Part shown: positions 52,417 through 61,011 of the stretch, piece by piece | How the letters are laid out: every line of letters starts with the position of its first letter | Numbering within the stretch: position 1 is the first letter of the stretch | Origin: Bradyrhizobium sp. sGM-13 | Lineage (GTDB): Bacteria > Pseudomonadota > Alphaproteobacteria > Rhizobiales > Xanthobacteraceae | Assembly: GCF_018398875.1 (NCBI RefSeq) | Contig: NZ_JAGWDK010000011.1 | Location: 62,001 to 126,000, forward strand | Direction of reading: 5' to 3' | Length of the DNA: 64,000 nucleotides | Notes under the pieces: model-generated | What the model saw: the letters and a program-made list of their open reading frames with translations, nothing else | Told to the model about the DNA's origin: nothing | Database searches by the model: none | Program-made: the position numbers and the translations under genes

Positions 52417-53311
52417 GTCTGTGGCCCCTGCGGCGCGTGGCGGGCTCCGCTGCCGCGCGAACGATCCAGCGCCGAAACGCGGCGAAATCGCGCTGCCCCG
52501 TGCTGAATCCCCGATACACCAGATACCAGCGCATGCCTTTCGGCACACTTAACGCAAACGGCGCGACCAGCCGGCCGGCCGCAAGGTCATCGTCGATATA
52601 GGGGCGGATGCCCATCGCGATGCCGAGGCCGTCGACGGCAGCCTGCAGCGCCTGGCCGTAAAACTCGAACTCCGGTCCGCGGGCGCTGATACGGGCGGTG
52701 CCGGCGGCCTCGAGCCATGACGGCCAGTCGTCTGGCGAATGCGCCACCCGCAGCAGCGTCGGCCCCTTCAGGTCGCCGGGACGTTTGAGCGCGTTGGCAA
52801 GGCGCGGCGCGCAGACCGGGAGCAGATCGGCGGCAAACAACGGCTCGGCGATCAGGCCGGGCCATTCGCCGTCGCCGAGCTTGATGCCGCAGCTCCAGTC
52901 CTCGCCGAACGGCACTGCGGCGCCGCCGGTGGTGATACGGACGTCGATATCGGGTTCTTCCTTGCGGAAGTCCGCCAGCCGCGGGATCAGCCATTTCATC
53001 GCAAAGGTCGGCCCGACGCCGATGGTCAGCACCCGCACGCTTGCGGGCGCCGTCACCTGCGCGGTCAGGCTCGCCAGCGCGTCGAAGATCGGCGTCAGCC
53101 CGTTCTGATAGGCGCGGCCGGCAGCGGTGGTCACGAGTCGGTTGGCCTTGCGCTCGAACAGCGCCACGCCCAGCCGCTCCTCCAACAGATGCACCATCCG
53201 GCTGACGGCGGCGGCGGAAACGTTGAGCTCGGTCCCGGCGGCGGCGAAGCTGCCGGTGCGCGCTGCCGCTTCGAATGCCTTGATGCCGTTGAGAAAGAGC
53301 AGCCGCCGCAC
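52406..53311 (-). CDS. LysR family transcriptional regulator (GcvA-like)
   Basis: Encodes 301 residues from a GTG at 53311 with GAGGG 5 nt upstream. The N-terminal helix-turn-helix is LNGIKAFEAAARTGSFAAAG with SAAAVSRMVHLLEERLGVAL. The effector domain starts VRVLTIGVGPTFAMKWLIPR, as in GcvA and AmpR-like regulators. It is co-directional with and overlaps the flavoprotein gene, which it may regulate together with itself. Ligand unknown. Confidence 0.88.
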   Translation of the reverse strand: MRRLLFLNGIKAFEAAARTGSFAAAGTELNVSAAAVSRMVHLLEERLGVALFERKANRLVTTAAGRAYQNGLTPIFDALASLTAQVTAPASVRVLTIGVGPTFAMKWLIPRLADFRKEEPDIDVRITTGGAAVPFGEDWSCGIKLGDGEWPGLIAEPLFAADLLPVCAPRLANALKRPGDLKGPTLLRVAHSPDDWPSWLEAAGTARISARGPEFEFYGQALQAAVDGLGIAMGIRPYIDDDLAAGRLVAPFALSVPKGMRWYLVYRGFSTGQRDFAAFRRWIVRAAAEPATRRRGHRHAG

Positions 53312-53444
53312 ATGACCCTCAGGAAAACTGATGCCAGAGCAAGATAACTCGGTTTGCGTAGCTCCGACAAGCGAGGCACAAGAATGAGTGTAGTAGCCTT
53401 GGGTTGAAGTAGGCTTGGGTTGAATTGGTGCGGCCGGTTTCAAC

Positions 53445-53577
53445 CTCGCCCCGCTCTTCGCGGGGAGAGGTCGGCGCGAAGCGCCGGGTGGGGGGCTGCT
53501 TCCGCGAGCCCGATTGTGAGCGAGTTTGCGGAGGCAGCCCCTCACCCCAACCTTCTCTCCGGAAGGGCGGGGCGAGC
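53445..53577. repeat. REP-like palindromic element, family C
   Basis: It has end hairpins CGCCCCGCTCTTCGCGGGGAG and CTCTCCGGAAGGGCGGGGCG, an inner GGCGCGAAGCGCC hairpin, and GGGTGGGGGGCTGC with GCAGCCCCTCACCC as inner arms. It is the same family as 7798-7924. It lies between the divergent LysR and TauE genes. Confidence 0.75.
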
Positions 53578-53626
53578 GGAGACAGCGCCCTCGCGCCTCA
53601 ACCTGGGTCTTGCGCAGGAGAGTTTC

Positions 53627-54388
53627 GTGACGCCGCTGATGATCGCAGCCCTGGGTGTGCTGATGGTGGCCACCGCCTTCCTGTCCGGCCTGTTCGGCAT
53701 GGCCGGCGGGATGATCCTGATCGGCGTGCTGTTGATGCTGATGCCGCTGCCGACCGCGATGGTGCTGCACGCGATCACGCAGATGGCTTCCAACGGCTGG
53801 CGCGCGTTTCTGTGGCGGGCGCATATCCGCTGGCGGCCGGTGTTCGTCTATCTGATCGGCTGCGCGCTGGCGCTCGGCCTCTGGTCGCTCACCCGCTACG
53901 TGCCGGACAAGCCGATTGCCTTGCTGTTGCTCGGGGCCACGCCGTTCATGGCGCGGCTGATGCCGAAGAACCTCAAGCCGAACCCGGACAGCATCTGGCA
54001 GGGCTCGTTCTACGGCTTCATCTGCATGGGCCTGATGCTGATGACCGGCGTGTCCGGTCCCTTAATGGACACGTTCTTTCTCGGCGGCAATTTTGGCCGC
54101 CGCGAGGTGGTCGCCACCAAGGCAACCTGCCAGGTCGTGAGCCATCTTACCAAACTGATCTATTTCGGCGGCATCATCGATCAGGCAGCGACGCTCGATC
54201 CCGTGCTGGCCGCGGTTGCGATCGCGGCTTCGATGCTCGGCACCACGCTGGCGCGGCGGATTCTTGAGGCGATGAGCGACGCGCAGTTTCGCACCTGGGC
54301 CAACCGGCTGATTACGACGGTGGCCGGTTATTACATTCTCTACGGAAGCTGGCTGTTGCTGGTTCACGGCTCGGTTGCTTCCTTCTGA
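53627..54388 (+). CDS. Sulfite exporter TauE/SafE family membrane protein
   Basis: Encodes 253 residues from a GTG at 53627, with AGGAG 8 nt upstream. Seven or eight membrane helices are expected. VATAFLSGLFGMAGGMILIGVLL is the first TauE repeat and GLMLMTGVSGPLMDTFFLGG the second; ATKATCQVVSHLTKLIYFGG is the conserved loop. Family members export sulfite or sulfonate-derived anions. Substrate here cannot be assigned. The divergent LysR regulator suggests possible control. Confidence 0.85.
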   Translation: MTPLMIAALGVLMVATAFLSGLFGMAGGMILIGVLLMLMPLPTAMVLHAITQMASNGWRAFLWRAHIRWRPVFVYLIGCALALGLWSLTRYVPDKPIALLLLGATPFMARLMPKNLKPNPDSIWQGSFYGFICMGLMLMTGVSGPLMDTFFLGGNFGRREVVATKATCQVVSHLTKLIYFGGIIDQAATLDPVLAAVAIAASMLGTTLARRILEAMSDAQFRTWANRLITTVAGYYILYGSWLLLVHGSVASF

Positions 54389-54401
54389 AGGGAGAGGGCT
54401 G

Positions 54402-54650
54402 ATGTCGGATGCTGCAGATCCGCTGGTGCTCGACTTCGTCGAATGGGTCGCCCGCGAGCCGCGGAATTACGCAGAAGTAGTCGCGACCTGGCGGACCTCC
54501 TGTCCGCGCCTGACGATCTGGGAAGACGCTTCCGATCGCGGCTACGTCACACGCGAAACCATCGCCGGAACCGGACTGATGGTGACCGTCACCGCCTCGG
54601 GCGAAAAGCTGCTGCGCGAGCACGGCCGCATCGGCGTGCCGCAACGCTGA
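54402..54650 (+). CDS. Small conserved hypothetical protein (82 aa)
   Basis: Encodes 82 residues from the ATG at 54402, with GGGAGAGGG upstream. PLVLDFVEWVAREPRNYAEV leads to RTSCPRLTIWEDASDRGYVT and TGLMVTVTASGEKLLREHGR. The layout of helices followed by a small beta wing resembles a winged helix, but I do not recognise the family. It begins 13 nt after the TauE stop, so it is likely in the same transcript. Confidence 0.65.
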   Translation: MSDAADPLVLDFVEWVAREPRNYAEVVATWRTSCPRLTIWEDASDRGYVTRETIAGTGLMVTVTASGEKLLREHGRIGVPQR

Positions 54651-54813
54651 TCCCGCATCACGATCGGCTGGGGATTCCGCTCTATCCGGATATCCATCTC
54701 CAGGACGCATAGGCAATATCGCCGAATCATGGCGAGAATCGCCGCGTAAGCGCCCAACTTTTGCCGGGCCCAGGCGTTGTCAAACCGCAGGACTCATTGT
54801 TTCGGAGACGATT

Positions 54814-55092
54814 GTGGACACCACACTGAAGCTGCAGCCACGCCCAACCAACGTGGCGTTGATCGCCTGGCAGTTCACCGGACAGCCGCTGCACGAATGG
54901 CCGAGCTGGGTTCAATCCAGTTGCTCGCTGCAGCGAAGCGAGGACGGTCACCTCGAGCTTCGACATGAACGGCAAAGCGGGACGCAAATCGTGTATCTGC
55001 AGGAGTGGCTGGTGCGGGATCTCGATGGCGGCGTGTGTTTTTACACCGACGCGGAGCTGCGCAGAGAGTTCGACATCGCACCTGGTCAGTGA
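54814..55092 (+). CDS. Hypothetical protein (92 aa)
   Basis: Encodes 92 residues from a GTG at 54814 with GGAG 7 nt upstream. Sequence features are NVALIAWQFTGQPLHEWPSW, LELRHERQSGTQIVYLQEWL and DLDGGVCFYTDAELRREFDI. No signal or membrane helix. Possibly a small beta-sandwich protein. No family is recognised. Separated from its neighbours by more than 150 nt upstream and 86 nt downstream. Confidence 0.6.
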   Translation: MDTTLKLQPRPTNVALIAWQFTGQPLHEWPSWVQSSCSLQRSEDGHLELRHERQSGTQIVYLQEWLVRDLDGGVCFYTDAELRREFDIAPGQ

Positions 55093-55178
55093 ACCCTATA
55101 AAACAGCTGCCCGCTGTTATGTCTCCGAGGCAATCGGACCGCACGTGACGAGTAGCAGGTGTTCCACGCTGCGCCACG

Positions 55179-56574
55179 CTACATGAGCGCGGCGTTGATC
55201 GACAGATGGGTCAGGATGCTTGCCACGTAGCCGAGCGCAATGGCCCAGGTCCATCGAAGATGGTTGATAAACGTGTAGTGGTTGCGCAGCAGTCCCATCA
55301 GCGCCACGCCCGCCGCCGTGCCGATGGACACGAGGCTCCCCCCGACACCGGTGCTCAGCGTGACGAGCATCCACTGGCCGCTCGACATATCCGGGTTCAT
55401 GGTGAGCACCGCGAACATCAGCGGGATGTTGTCGAACGCCGCGCCCAGCACACCGATCGCGATGTTGGCAACGGTCGGTCCCAGGTCGCCATAGAGAAAA
55501 TTCGACACAAGCGCGAGATAACCGGCGACGCCAAGTCCGCCGGGCGAAGATGACACCGAAGAAGAACAGCAGCGTGTCCCACTCCAGGCGCCTGATCTCC
55601 CGCAAGGAGTCGAACGCCATGTCCTGGTCGTCGCGGCGGCGCCCGATCCGCTGTAGGATGTAGCTGTACATTTGCAGGTATCCGAGACCCAGCATCATCC
55701 CGAGCGCGGGCGGCAAACTGAAAATGCTCTTGAAAGCGACGGCGGTCGCGATGGTGGCCGCGAACAGCCCGATCACAACGGCGGCGCCGTGCTTGAGTTG
55801 TCGGGTCTCGCTTACCGGCTCGGGCATTCCTTTCGGCACGCCGAAATGCATAAGCGTTGCAGGTACGAGGAAGTTCACCAGCGCCGGGAGGAAGAGATGG
55901 AAGAACTCGAGGAATTCCAGCTTGCCCTTCTGCCAGACCATCAGCGAGGTGACGTCGCCGAACTGCGAGTATACGCCGCCGGCATTGGCGGCCACCACGA
56001 TGATGATGCAGCCCATGACGATGAACTGGTAATTGCCGACCCCGACGGCCACCACCACGGCGCCCATGACGAGCGCTGTGGTGAGGTTGTCGATCATGGG
56101 ACAGCCGAAGAAGGCAATCCCCCCGACCAGCCAGAAAAGCTGCCGATAAGAGAGCTTCTTGCTGGTGAGTTTGGCCCTCACCACGGCGAAGACGCGCCGC
56201 TCCTGCATTGTGTTCACATACGTGATCGCTACCACGAGGAACAGCATCAGCTCGCCATAGTCGAGGATCACATGCTTGGCGGCGGCTTCGAGCGCGGCGC
56301 TCTGATCATGTGCGGCGTAGACAGCGCCGAGAAGCGCCCAGATGAGGCCCGCCGCCAGCATGATGGGTTTCGACTTGCGCAATTGAATGACTTCCTCGAC
56401 GGCCACGAATCCGTAGGCGACGAAGAAGATCAGGAGCGACAGATAGCCGACGGGATGCTGCGTCAGGTCGATGAGCGCGCCCGCCTCCATGGCATGGAGC
56501 GGCGCGGGAGCGGACAGGAGCAAGACAAATACCGGAACGGCGAGCATCCACAGCCGTCCGGCAAAACGCAGCAT
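55179..56574 (-). pseudogene. nhaD: Sodium:proton antiporter NhaD with a frameshift
   Basis: The frame starts at the ATG at 56574 (AGGAG 7 nt upstream) and encodes a signal-like start and many membrane helices typical of NhaD: CPMIDNLTTALVMGAVVVAV and VVAANAGGVYSQFGDVTSLM. After LFFFGVIFA at about 55545 it shifts. The rest (GGLGVAGYLALVSNFLYGDL, AAFDNIPLMFAVLTMNPDM, GTAAGVALMGLLRNHYTFIN) continues in another frame to 55179. One extra C in a GCCC run at 55541-55548 explains it. The gene is either disrupted or carries a sequencing error. Confidence 0.8.
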
Positions 56575-56635
56575 CGTCAGCTCCTGTCGACGAAAGTCGA
56601 GCGCCATCATCACCGCAACCTGGTTTGATCCCACG

Positions 56636-56760
56636 CGAGAGGATCGTGCTTGCTGGGGATAAGGCGTAACACGCGATGGCGCGACATGCGCCCAATGCCG
56701 CGTAGGGAATAGTGCCCACGGGCTTATGGTGTATATTACCTACGCGCTTGCGTACGGAGA
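56636..56760. promoter_or_regulatory. Duplicated control region, copy 1 (nhaD / sensor kinase)
   Basis: About 125 bp here match 60389-60514 upstream of the universal stress protein gene. Shared blocks include GGCGCGAC-x-TGCGCCCA, CCGCGTAGGGA and CTACGC-N-CTTGCGTACG. The dyad TACGC-GCTT-GCGTA is at 56741-56754 and is 66 nt before the kinase start and about 170 nt before nhaD. Conservation of a non-coding block at two stress genes suggests a regulator binding region. Confidence 0.65.
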
Positions 56761-56819
56761 GAAGACGGACGCATTCTCGCTAGGCAGAAAATTGTGTGCT
56801 CGGCGAGGGAGGAACTGCA

Positions 56820-58499
56820 TTGGACGTCGAGATCCGCAGGTCCCGAGGCGGGATAGTGGGGTTGGGGTGGAGTGCTGGTTGGCTGCGCGTGCTGGCGCCG
56901 ACGCAGTACGCCCTGATCGGCGGCGTTTTCACGGCCGCCTATCTCGGGCTCGAATGGCTCACGCGCGTCCATGAACTCGAAGGCCTCGGCATCACGCTGT
57001 GGAATCCGGTGAAGGCGCTGAGCCTCGGCCTGTTGCTGCTCAAAGGTGTCGCTTATGCGCCGGTGCTGTTTCTGGCGGCATTGCTGGTCGATCTCTTCAT
57101 CTACGGGGCGGCCAAGAGCGTCACTTCTACTATTGCGACGAGCGCGGTTGTTGCGCTCGGTTATGCGGCGCTCGCCGCAGGTCTCACGCGATGCCTTGGC
57201 TTTGCGGCTGGACGATCCGACCTGCGCAATGTGATTGCGCTGCTGGTGACGGTGCCGGCAGGGACATTCGTCATAGCCTGCCTCTATTGCGGCTTTCTCG
57301 TGTGGTTCGGCGACCTGCCGGCGAGGCAGTACTGGGAAGCGGTGCCGCATCTCTGGGTCGGAGACACCGTCGGTATCATCATCATCCTCCCCGTTGCGAT
57401 GGCCGCATCCGGGTCAGTTCAACGTCTGGGTGAGACAAGACCCGCAGTGCTGCTGATCGACTCAGGGGCCTTTCTGGCCGGAGTCCTGATCGCATTGTGG
57501 CTGATCTTCTCCTTCGAGCGGGCCAACGAATTCCATTTCTTCTATCTGCTGTTCCTCCCGGTGAGCTGGATCGCGATGCGCGCCGGGTTCGTGGGAGCGG
57601 CAGCCGGCGTATGTGTTGTCCATCTGCTGCTGTTGGCTTTCATCAGCTGGGGCGGCTATCCCGCGAGCACTTTCATGGGCTACCAGCTCCTGGTGCTGGC
57701 GCTCGCTTTGAACGGATTGCTGCTCGGCGCCGTCGTCGACGAACGCCGCAGATCGGATGAACTGCTGCGCGAGCAGCACGCCGAGGTGGCACGCATGACG
57801 AGGCATGCGACGGCCGGTGCGATGGGCGTTTCATTGGCGCACCAGATCAGTCAGCCGCTATCGAACGTCGCCATGTACCTTCACGTCGGCCGGCAGCTTT
57901 TGGCTGACAAGCCTGCCGATCCCGCGCCGATTGCGGAGTCGCTGGAAAAGGCAACAGGGCAGCTGCGGCACGCGAAAGATATCCTAGAGCGTCTGAGGGA
58001 TTTCGTCTCGCGCGGCACGCTGAGGCCAGCTCCCACCGACCTCGGCGCCCTGACGCGGAAGGTGGTGGCACTAGCCGAAGATGACGCAAGGGCGCACGGG
58101 GTGTCGGTGCGGCTCGAGGCGGCGACCGTGCCGCCGGTCACGGTCGATGCGCTTCAGCTCGAGCAGACCCTGATCAACATGATCAACAACGCCATCGACG
58201 CCGCCACGGAAGCGAGCCCGGCACCGGGCTCCGTTACCGTTCGAGTGGCAACGGTAGACAAGTGGGTGCGGATCGAGATCGAGGACAACGGGCCGGGCGT
58301 TTCCGGTGTTGTGGCCAAGCACCTGTTCGAGCCGTTCGTCACGACAAAGCCGGGCGGCATGGGGCTCGGGCTGGCGCTGTCGCGCGAGCTGATCGCGGCA
58401 CATGGAGGGACGATCGATTGGGAGCGCGTCCGGCCGGATGGCGGCGCGCTGTTCACGATTGAGCTTCCCCTGAGCCCGGAGGTTGGCCATGGGGCATAA
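56820..58499 (+). CDS. MASE1-domain sensor histidine kinase
   Basis: Encodes 559 residues from a TTG at 56820, with GGAGG 8 nt upstream; a GTG at 56796 is an alternative. The N-terminal half has eight membrane helices of the MASE1 type (GVAYAPVLFLAALLVDLFIY; PHLWVGDTVGIIIILPVAMA). The kinase core has the FixL-like H-box GVSLAHQISQPLSNVAMYL, N-box NMINNAIDAA, G1 box DNGPGVSG and G2 box GMGLGLALSREL. The stop overlaps the regulator start by 11 nt. The signal is unknown. Confidence 0.88.
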   Translation: MDVEIRRSRGGIVGLGWSAGWLRVLAPTQYALIGGVFTAAYLGLEWLTRVHELEGLGITLWNPVKALSLGLLLLKGVAYAPVLFLAALLVDLFIYGAAKSVTSTIATSAVVALGYAALAAGLTRCLGFAAGRSDLRNVIALLVTVPAGTFVIACLYCGFLVWFGDLPARQYWEAVPHLWVGDTVGIIIILPVAMAASGSVQRLGETRPAVLLIDSGAFLAGVLIALWLIFSFERANEFHFFYLLFLPVSWIAMRAGFVGAAAGVCVVHLLLLAFISWGGYPASTFMGYQLLVLALALNGLLLGAVVDERRRSDELLREQHAEVARMTRHATAGAMGVSLAHQISQPLSNVAMYLHVGRQLLADKPADPAPIAESLEKATGQLRHAKDILERLRDFVSRGTLRPAPTDLGALTRKVVALAEDDARAHGVSVRLEAATVPPVTVDALQLEQTLINMINNAIDAATEASPAPGSVTVRVATVDKWVRIEIEDNGPGVSGVVAKHLFEPFVTTKPGGMGLGLALSRELIAAHGGTIDWERVRPDGGALFTIELPLSPEVGHGA

Positions 58500-59118
58500 G
58501 CACGTCGTGCACGTCATCGACGACGAAGCCGATGTCTGCGAAGCCCTCAAAGTGCTGTTGCATACGGCGGGGATGGAAGCGCGCACCTATGCCTCGGCCG
58601 AAGAGTTCCTCGCGGAAGTCAGGCTGAGCACGCCGTTGTGCTTGCTGGTCGACGTGCGCTTGCCGGGAATGAGCGGGTTGGATCTCGTGCGGCAACTGCA
58701 ACAGGAGCCGGTGCGCCCGGTGGTGGTCATGATCACTGGCCATGGCGATGTGCCGCTCGCCGTCAAGGCAATGCCGGCGGGCGCGCTGCACTTTCTCGAG
58801 AAGCCGTTCGAGCCGGCGGAGCTCCTTCAGACTCTGGAAGAAGCGCACCAGCGCGTCAGCGAAATGGCTGCCGAGGAAGCAACGTTTGCGGCTATCGAGG
58901 CTAACTACCGCTCGCTCACGCCCCGCGAACAGGAGGTGATGGCGCTTCTGGCTGAAGGGATGCCGACGAAGCTGCTCGCTACAAAACTCGGGATCAGCAC
59001 CCGGACAGCCGAGCATCATCGCGCAGCGGTGCTGAAGAAGATGGGTGCCCGGACGGTGTCGCACCTCGCCCGCATGAGCATGAGCCTGCAGTCGCGGAAT
59101 ACGCTGATCCGGTCATAG
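58489..59118 (+). CDS. FixJ/NarL-type response regulator
   Basis: Encodes 209 residues from the ATG at 58489, with GGAGG 7 nt upstream. The receiver has the acidic pocket VIDDEADV (Asp11, Asp12), phospho-acceptor Asp55 in LLVDVRLPGMSG, and lysine in HFLEKPFEP. The LuxR-type helix-turn-helix is SLTPREQEVMALLAEGMPTK and GISTRTAEHHRAAVLKKMGA. It is the partner of the MASE1 kinase. A dyad shared by the nhaD/kinase and usp control regions is a plausible target. Confidence 0.9.
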   Translation: MGHKHVVHVIDDEADVCEALKVLLHTAGMEARTYASAEEFLAEVRLSTPLCLLVDVRLPGMSGLDLVRQLQQEPVRPVVVMITGHGDVPLAVKAMPAGALHFLEKPFEPAELLQTLEEAHQRVSEMAAEEATFAAIEANYRSLTPREQEVMALLAEGMPTKLLATKLGISTRTAEHHRAAVLKKMGARTVSHLARMSMSLQSRNTLIRS

Positions 59119-59274
59119 GTAGTCATCACAAATTCAGGGGAGAGCCGGTCGCCGTACTCTCGCATTGAGGCGCCGCTTTCTGCACGCGGCCTGCGATGTC
59201 CCCGCCCAATGGAGTTAGTCGTTCGATGGAACGACCCATTGTGAATGCAACTCTGCACAGACAGCATACTCTGA

Positions 59275-60297
59275 CTAGGTCTCGATCGCTGTGCTCGGTT
59301 TTCGGATAACGAGGGCATCGCAAGGTACGTCATCCATGATCGCTTTTGCGACGCTCCCTAGAAATATCTCGAAGAAGGCATTCCGCCCGTGCGTACCAAG
59401 CACTAACAGGTCCACCTCTTTTTCTCGCACATAGTCGCGCAACAGAAGATTTGGTGCGCCATCCTCAATCAGCACATGCGGCCGTTGCAAGCCGGGCACT
59501 GATTTGTCCACTCCTGTCAAAAACGCTCGCACCTGCTGCTCGACTTCCATGCGATATTGTCGATGCAACGCTGATTCAGTTATCAGTCCGGACGGTGGGC
59601 GGTACGCGTGAAAGATTGTTAGCCTTTGTCCGGAGAAAAAGCGGGCGGCTGTTTCCAGGGCATAACGTGAGGAATCGGAGAGGTCGGTAGCGAAAACAAT
59701 ATTTTCGTACGGCCTGCGAGGACGGTCCTTCACAACAAGGAGCGGCAGCCGAGAATGACGAAATAGTCGATCCGCGGTTCGGCCCAATACGAAATTTCCG
59801 AGCGACTCGTCCCTTCCGACACCGATTGCAATCAGGTCGCAATTTTCGGCGCCGGCACTGCACAGAATGGCTTGTACGGGATTTCCTTCGGCGATTCGTA
59901 CGGTTGGACGGGCCGGAAGTGCGTCGACATCGGCTAGGAGGTGTTTTCTGGCAATATCACGCGGATCGGGCGGGCGTCTCCACGACGGCAGTCCTGCCGC
60001 ATCGGGGATGCTCAGGTCGCGATCTTCGACTACATGTAAGACGATTAGCGACGATTGCCACTGTTTTGCAAGCATGGCCGCTCGGTAGAGCGCGCGGTCA
60101 CAGCGGGCACTAAGATCCGTCGCTAAGAGAATCTTTTTAGCTGGCCCGCTGATCCGGCGTGGCGCGTTCACACCGCGCTGCTCCTGCCGGTCGGGACGTG
60201 CCAATTCGTTTGGGCTTTCAGCGGCGCGCCTTGACGTTCCGCTGCGTGTGATGTGGGCAAGTTGCATATTCTTTACCGTAGCGGGAGCCTCGGACAT
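59275..60297 (-). CDS. Universal stress protein, two UspA domains
   Basis: Encodes 340 residues from the ATG at 60297, with GGAAGG 6 nt upstream. The first domain starts KKILLATDLSARCDRALYRA and has the ATP loop GVGRDESLGNFVLGRTADRL. The second starts ENIVFATDLSDSSRYALETA and has GTHGRNAFFEIFLGSVAKAI. About 50 N-terminal residues are hydrophilic and unique. Tandem USP proteins bind ATP and protect during stress. It is convergent with the response regulator. Its upstream region duplicates that of nhaD. Confidence 0.88.
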   Translation of the reverse strand: MSEAPATVKNMQLAHITRSGTSRRAAESPNELARPDRQEQRGVNAPRRISGPAKKILLATDLSARCDRALYRAAMLAKQWQSSLIVLHVVEDRDLSIPDAAGLPSWRRPPDPRDIARKHLLADVDALPARPTVRIAEGNPVQAILCSAGAENCDLIAIGVGRDESLGNFVLGRTADRLFRHSRLPLLVVKDRPRRPYENIVFATDLSDSSRYALETAARFFSGQRLTIFHAYRPPSGLITESALHRQYRMEVEQQVRAFLTGVDKSVPGLQRPHVLIEDGAPNLLLRDYVREKEVDLLVLGTHGRNAFFEIFLGSVAKAIMDDVPCDALVIRKPSTAIET

Positions 60298-60388
60298 GTC
60301 GCCTTCCGGCACCTCAATTTTCGAGATCTTTACGCGCAGTTTCGTTGTTCGATCCACCGCCCCGTCATGAGCTATACACAGTGCTTGC

Positions 60389-60514
60389 GCGGAGAGGATC
60401 GTATCTGTTGGGGATAGGACGTAGCACGCCGCGGCGCGACGTGCGCCCAGTTCCGCGTAGGGATTAATGCTTGCGGGATTATGGCGAGAACTACCTACGC
60501 CCTTGCGTACGAAG
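60389..60514. promoter_or_regulatory. Duplicated control region, copy 2 (universal stress protein)
   Basis: It matches 56636-56760 over about 125 bp, from GAGAGGATCGT through GGCGCGACGTGCGCCCA and TCCGCGTAGGGA to CTACCTACGC-CCTT-GCGTACG. The dyad is at 60496-60509, about 200 nt before the stress protein start. An IS5-type remnant begins immediately beyond it, so the copy may have been moved or trimmed by that element. Confidence 0.65.
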
Positions 60515-60815
60515 CGAAGGAGGCAATGGTGATCGCTGATCGCGGCTATGATGCAGACTGGATCAAGGTGCTCGTCAACGAGCAAGGCGCATGGCGCATG
60601 GGCCAACATCCCTCTGAAGCGCTATCGCAAAGATCCCGTCTGCTTCGGCCCGCCCCTATGTCGTGCGCGCATCTGGTGAATAGGTTCTTCAATCGGATCA
60701 AGCATTGTCGACGCATCCCCGCTCGCTACGACAAGCTTGCGGCCAACTACCTCGCGTTTGGTGCAGTTGGCATACATCAGCCTGTGGTTACGTGTTTATG
60801 AGTTCACGCACCTCG
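60515..60815 (+). mobile_element. IS5-family transposase remnant
   Basis: The region encodes the C-terminal part of an IS5-type DDE transposase: MVIADRGYDADWIKVLVNEQ, then FNRIKHCRRIPARYDKLAAN and YLAF. The start is missing, one frame loss lies near 60600-60650, and a second lies after YLAF, where VQLAYISLWLRVYEF would continue. The motif N-R-x-K-H-x-R-R-I-x-x-R-Y-D-K is typical of the group. No intact terminal inverted repeats were seen. It is inactive. Confidence 0.75.
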
Positions 60816-61011
60816 TAAGTGAAGCTGCTCACACAAATCGAAAAATAAACCGCTGGCACCGCGCTCCGATTGGCCACAATCTGGAGATGGGTTTTGCTGA
60901 CTGAACCCTTTCGAGGGGTATCGCCCGAATTTTACCTGAACCTTTTCCTTACCTGAACAGCGCGACACACCGGTACCCCTCTTCTCCCAACATTTGCGAT
61001 TGGAGGAAGTG
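60816..61011. other. Intergenic, upstream of the peroxidase gene
   Basis: No gene is visible. A short repeat of the type CTGAACC occurs three times (near 60901, 60937 and 60953). The peroxidase ribosome binding site GGAGGAAG ends at about 61009. Confidence 0.4.
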
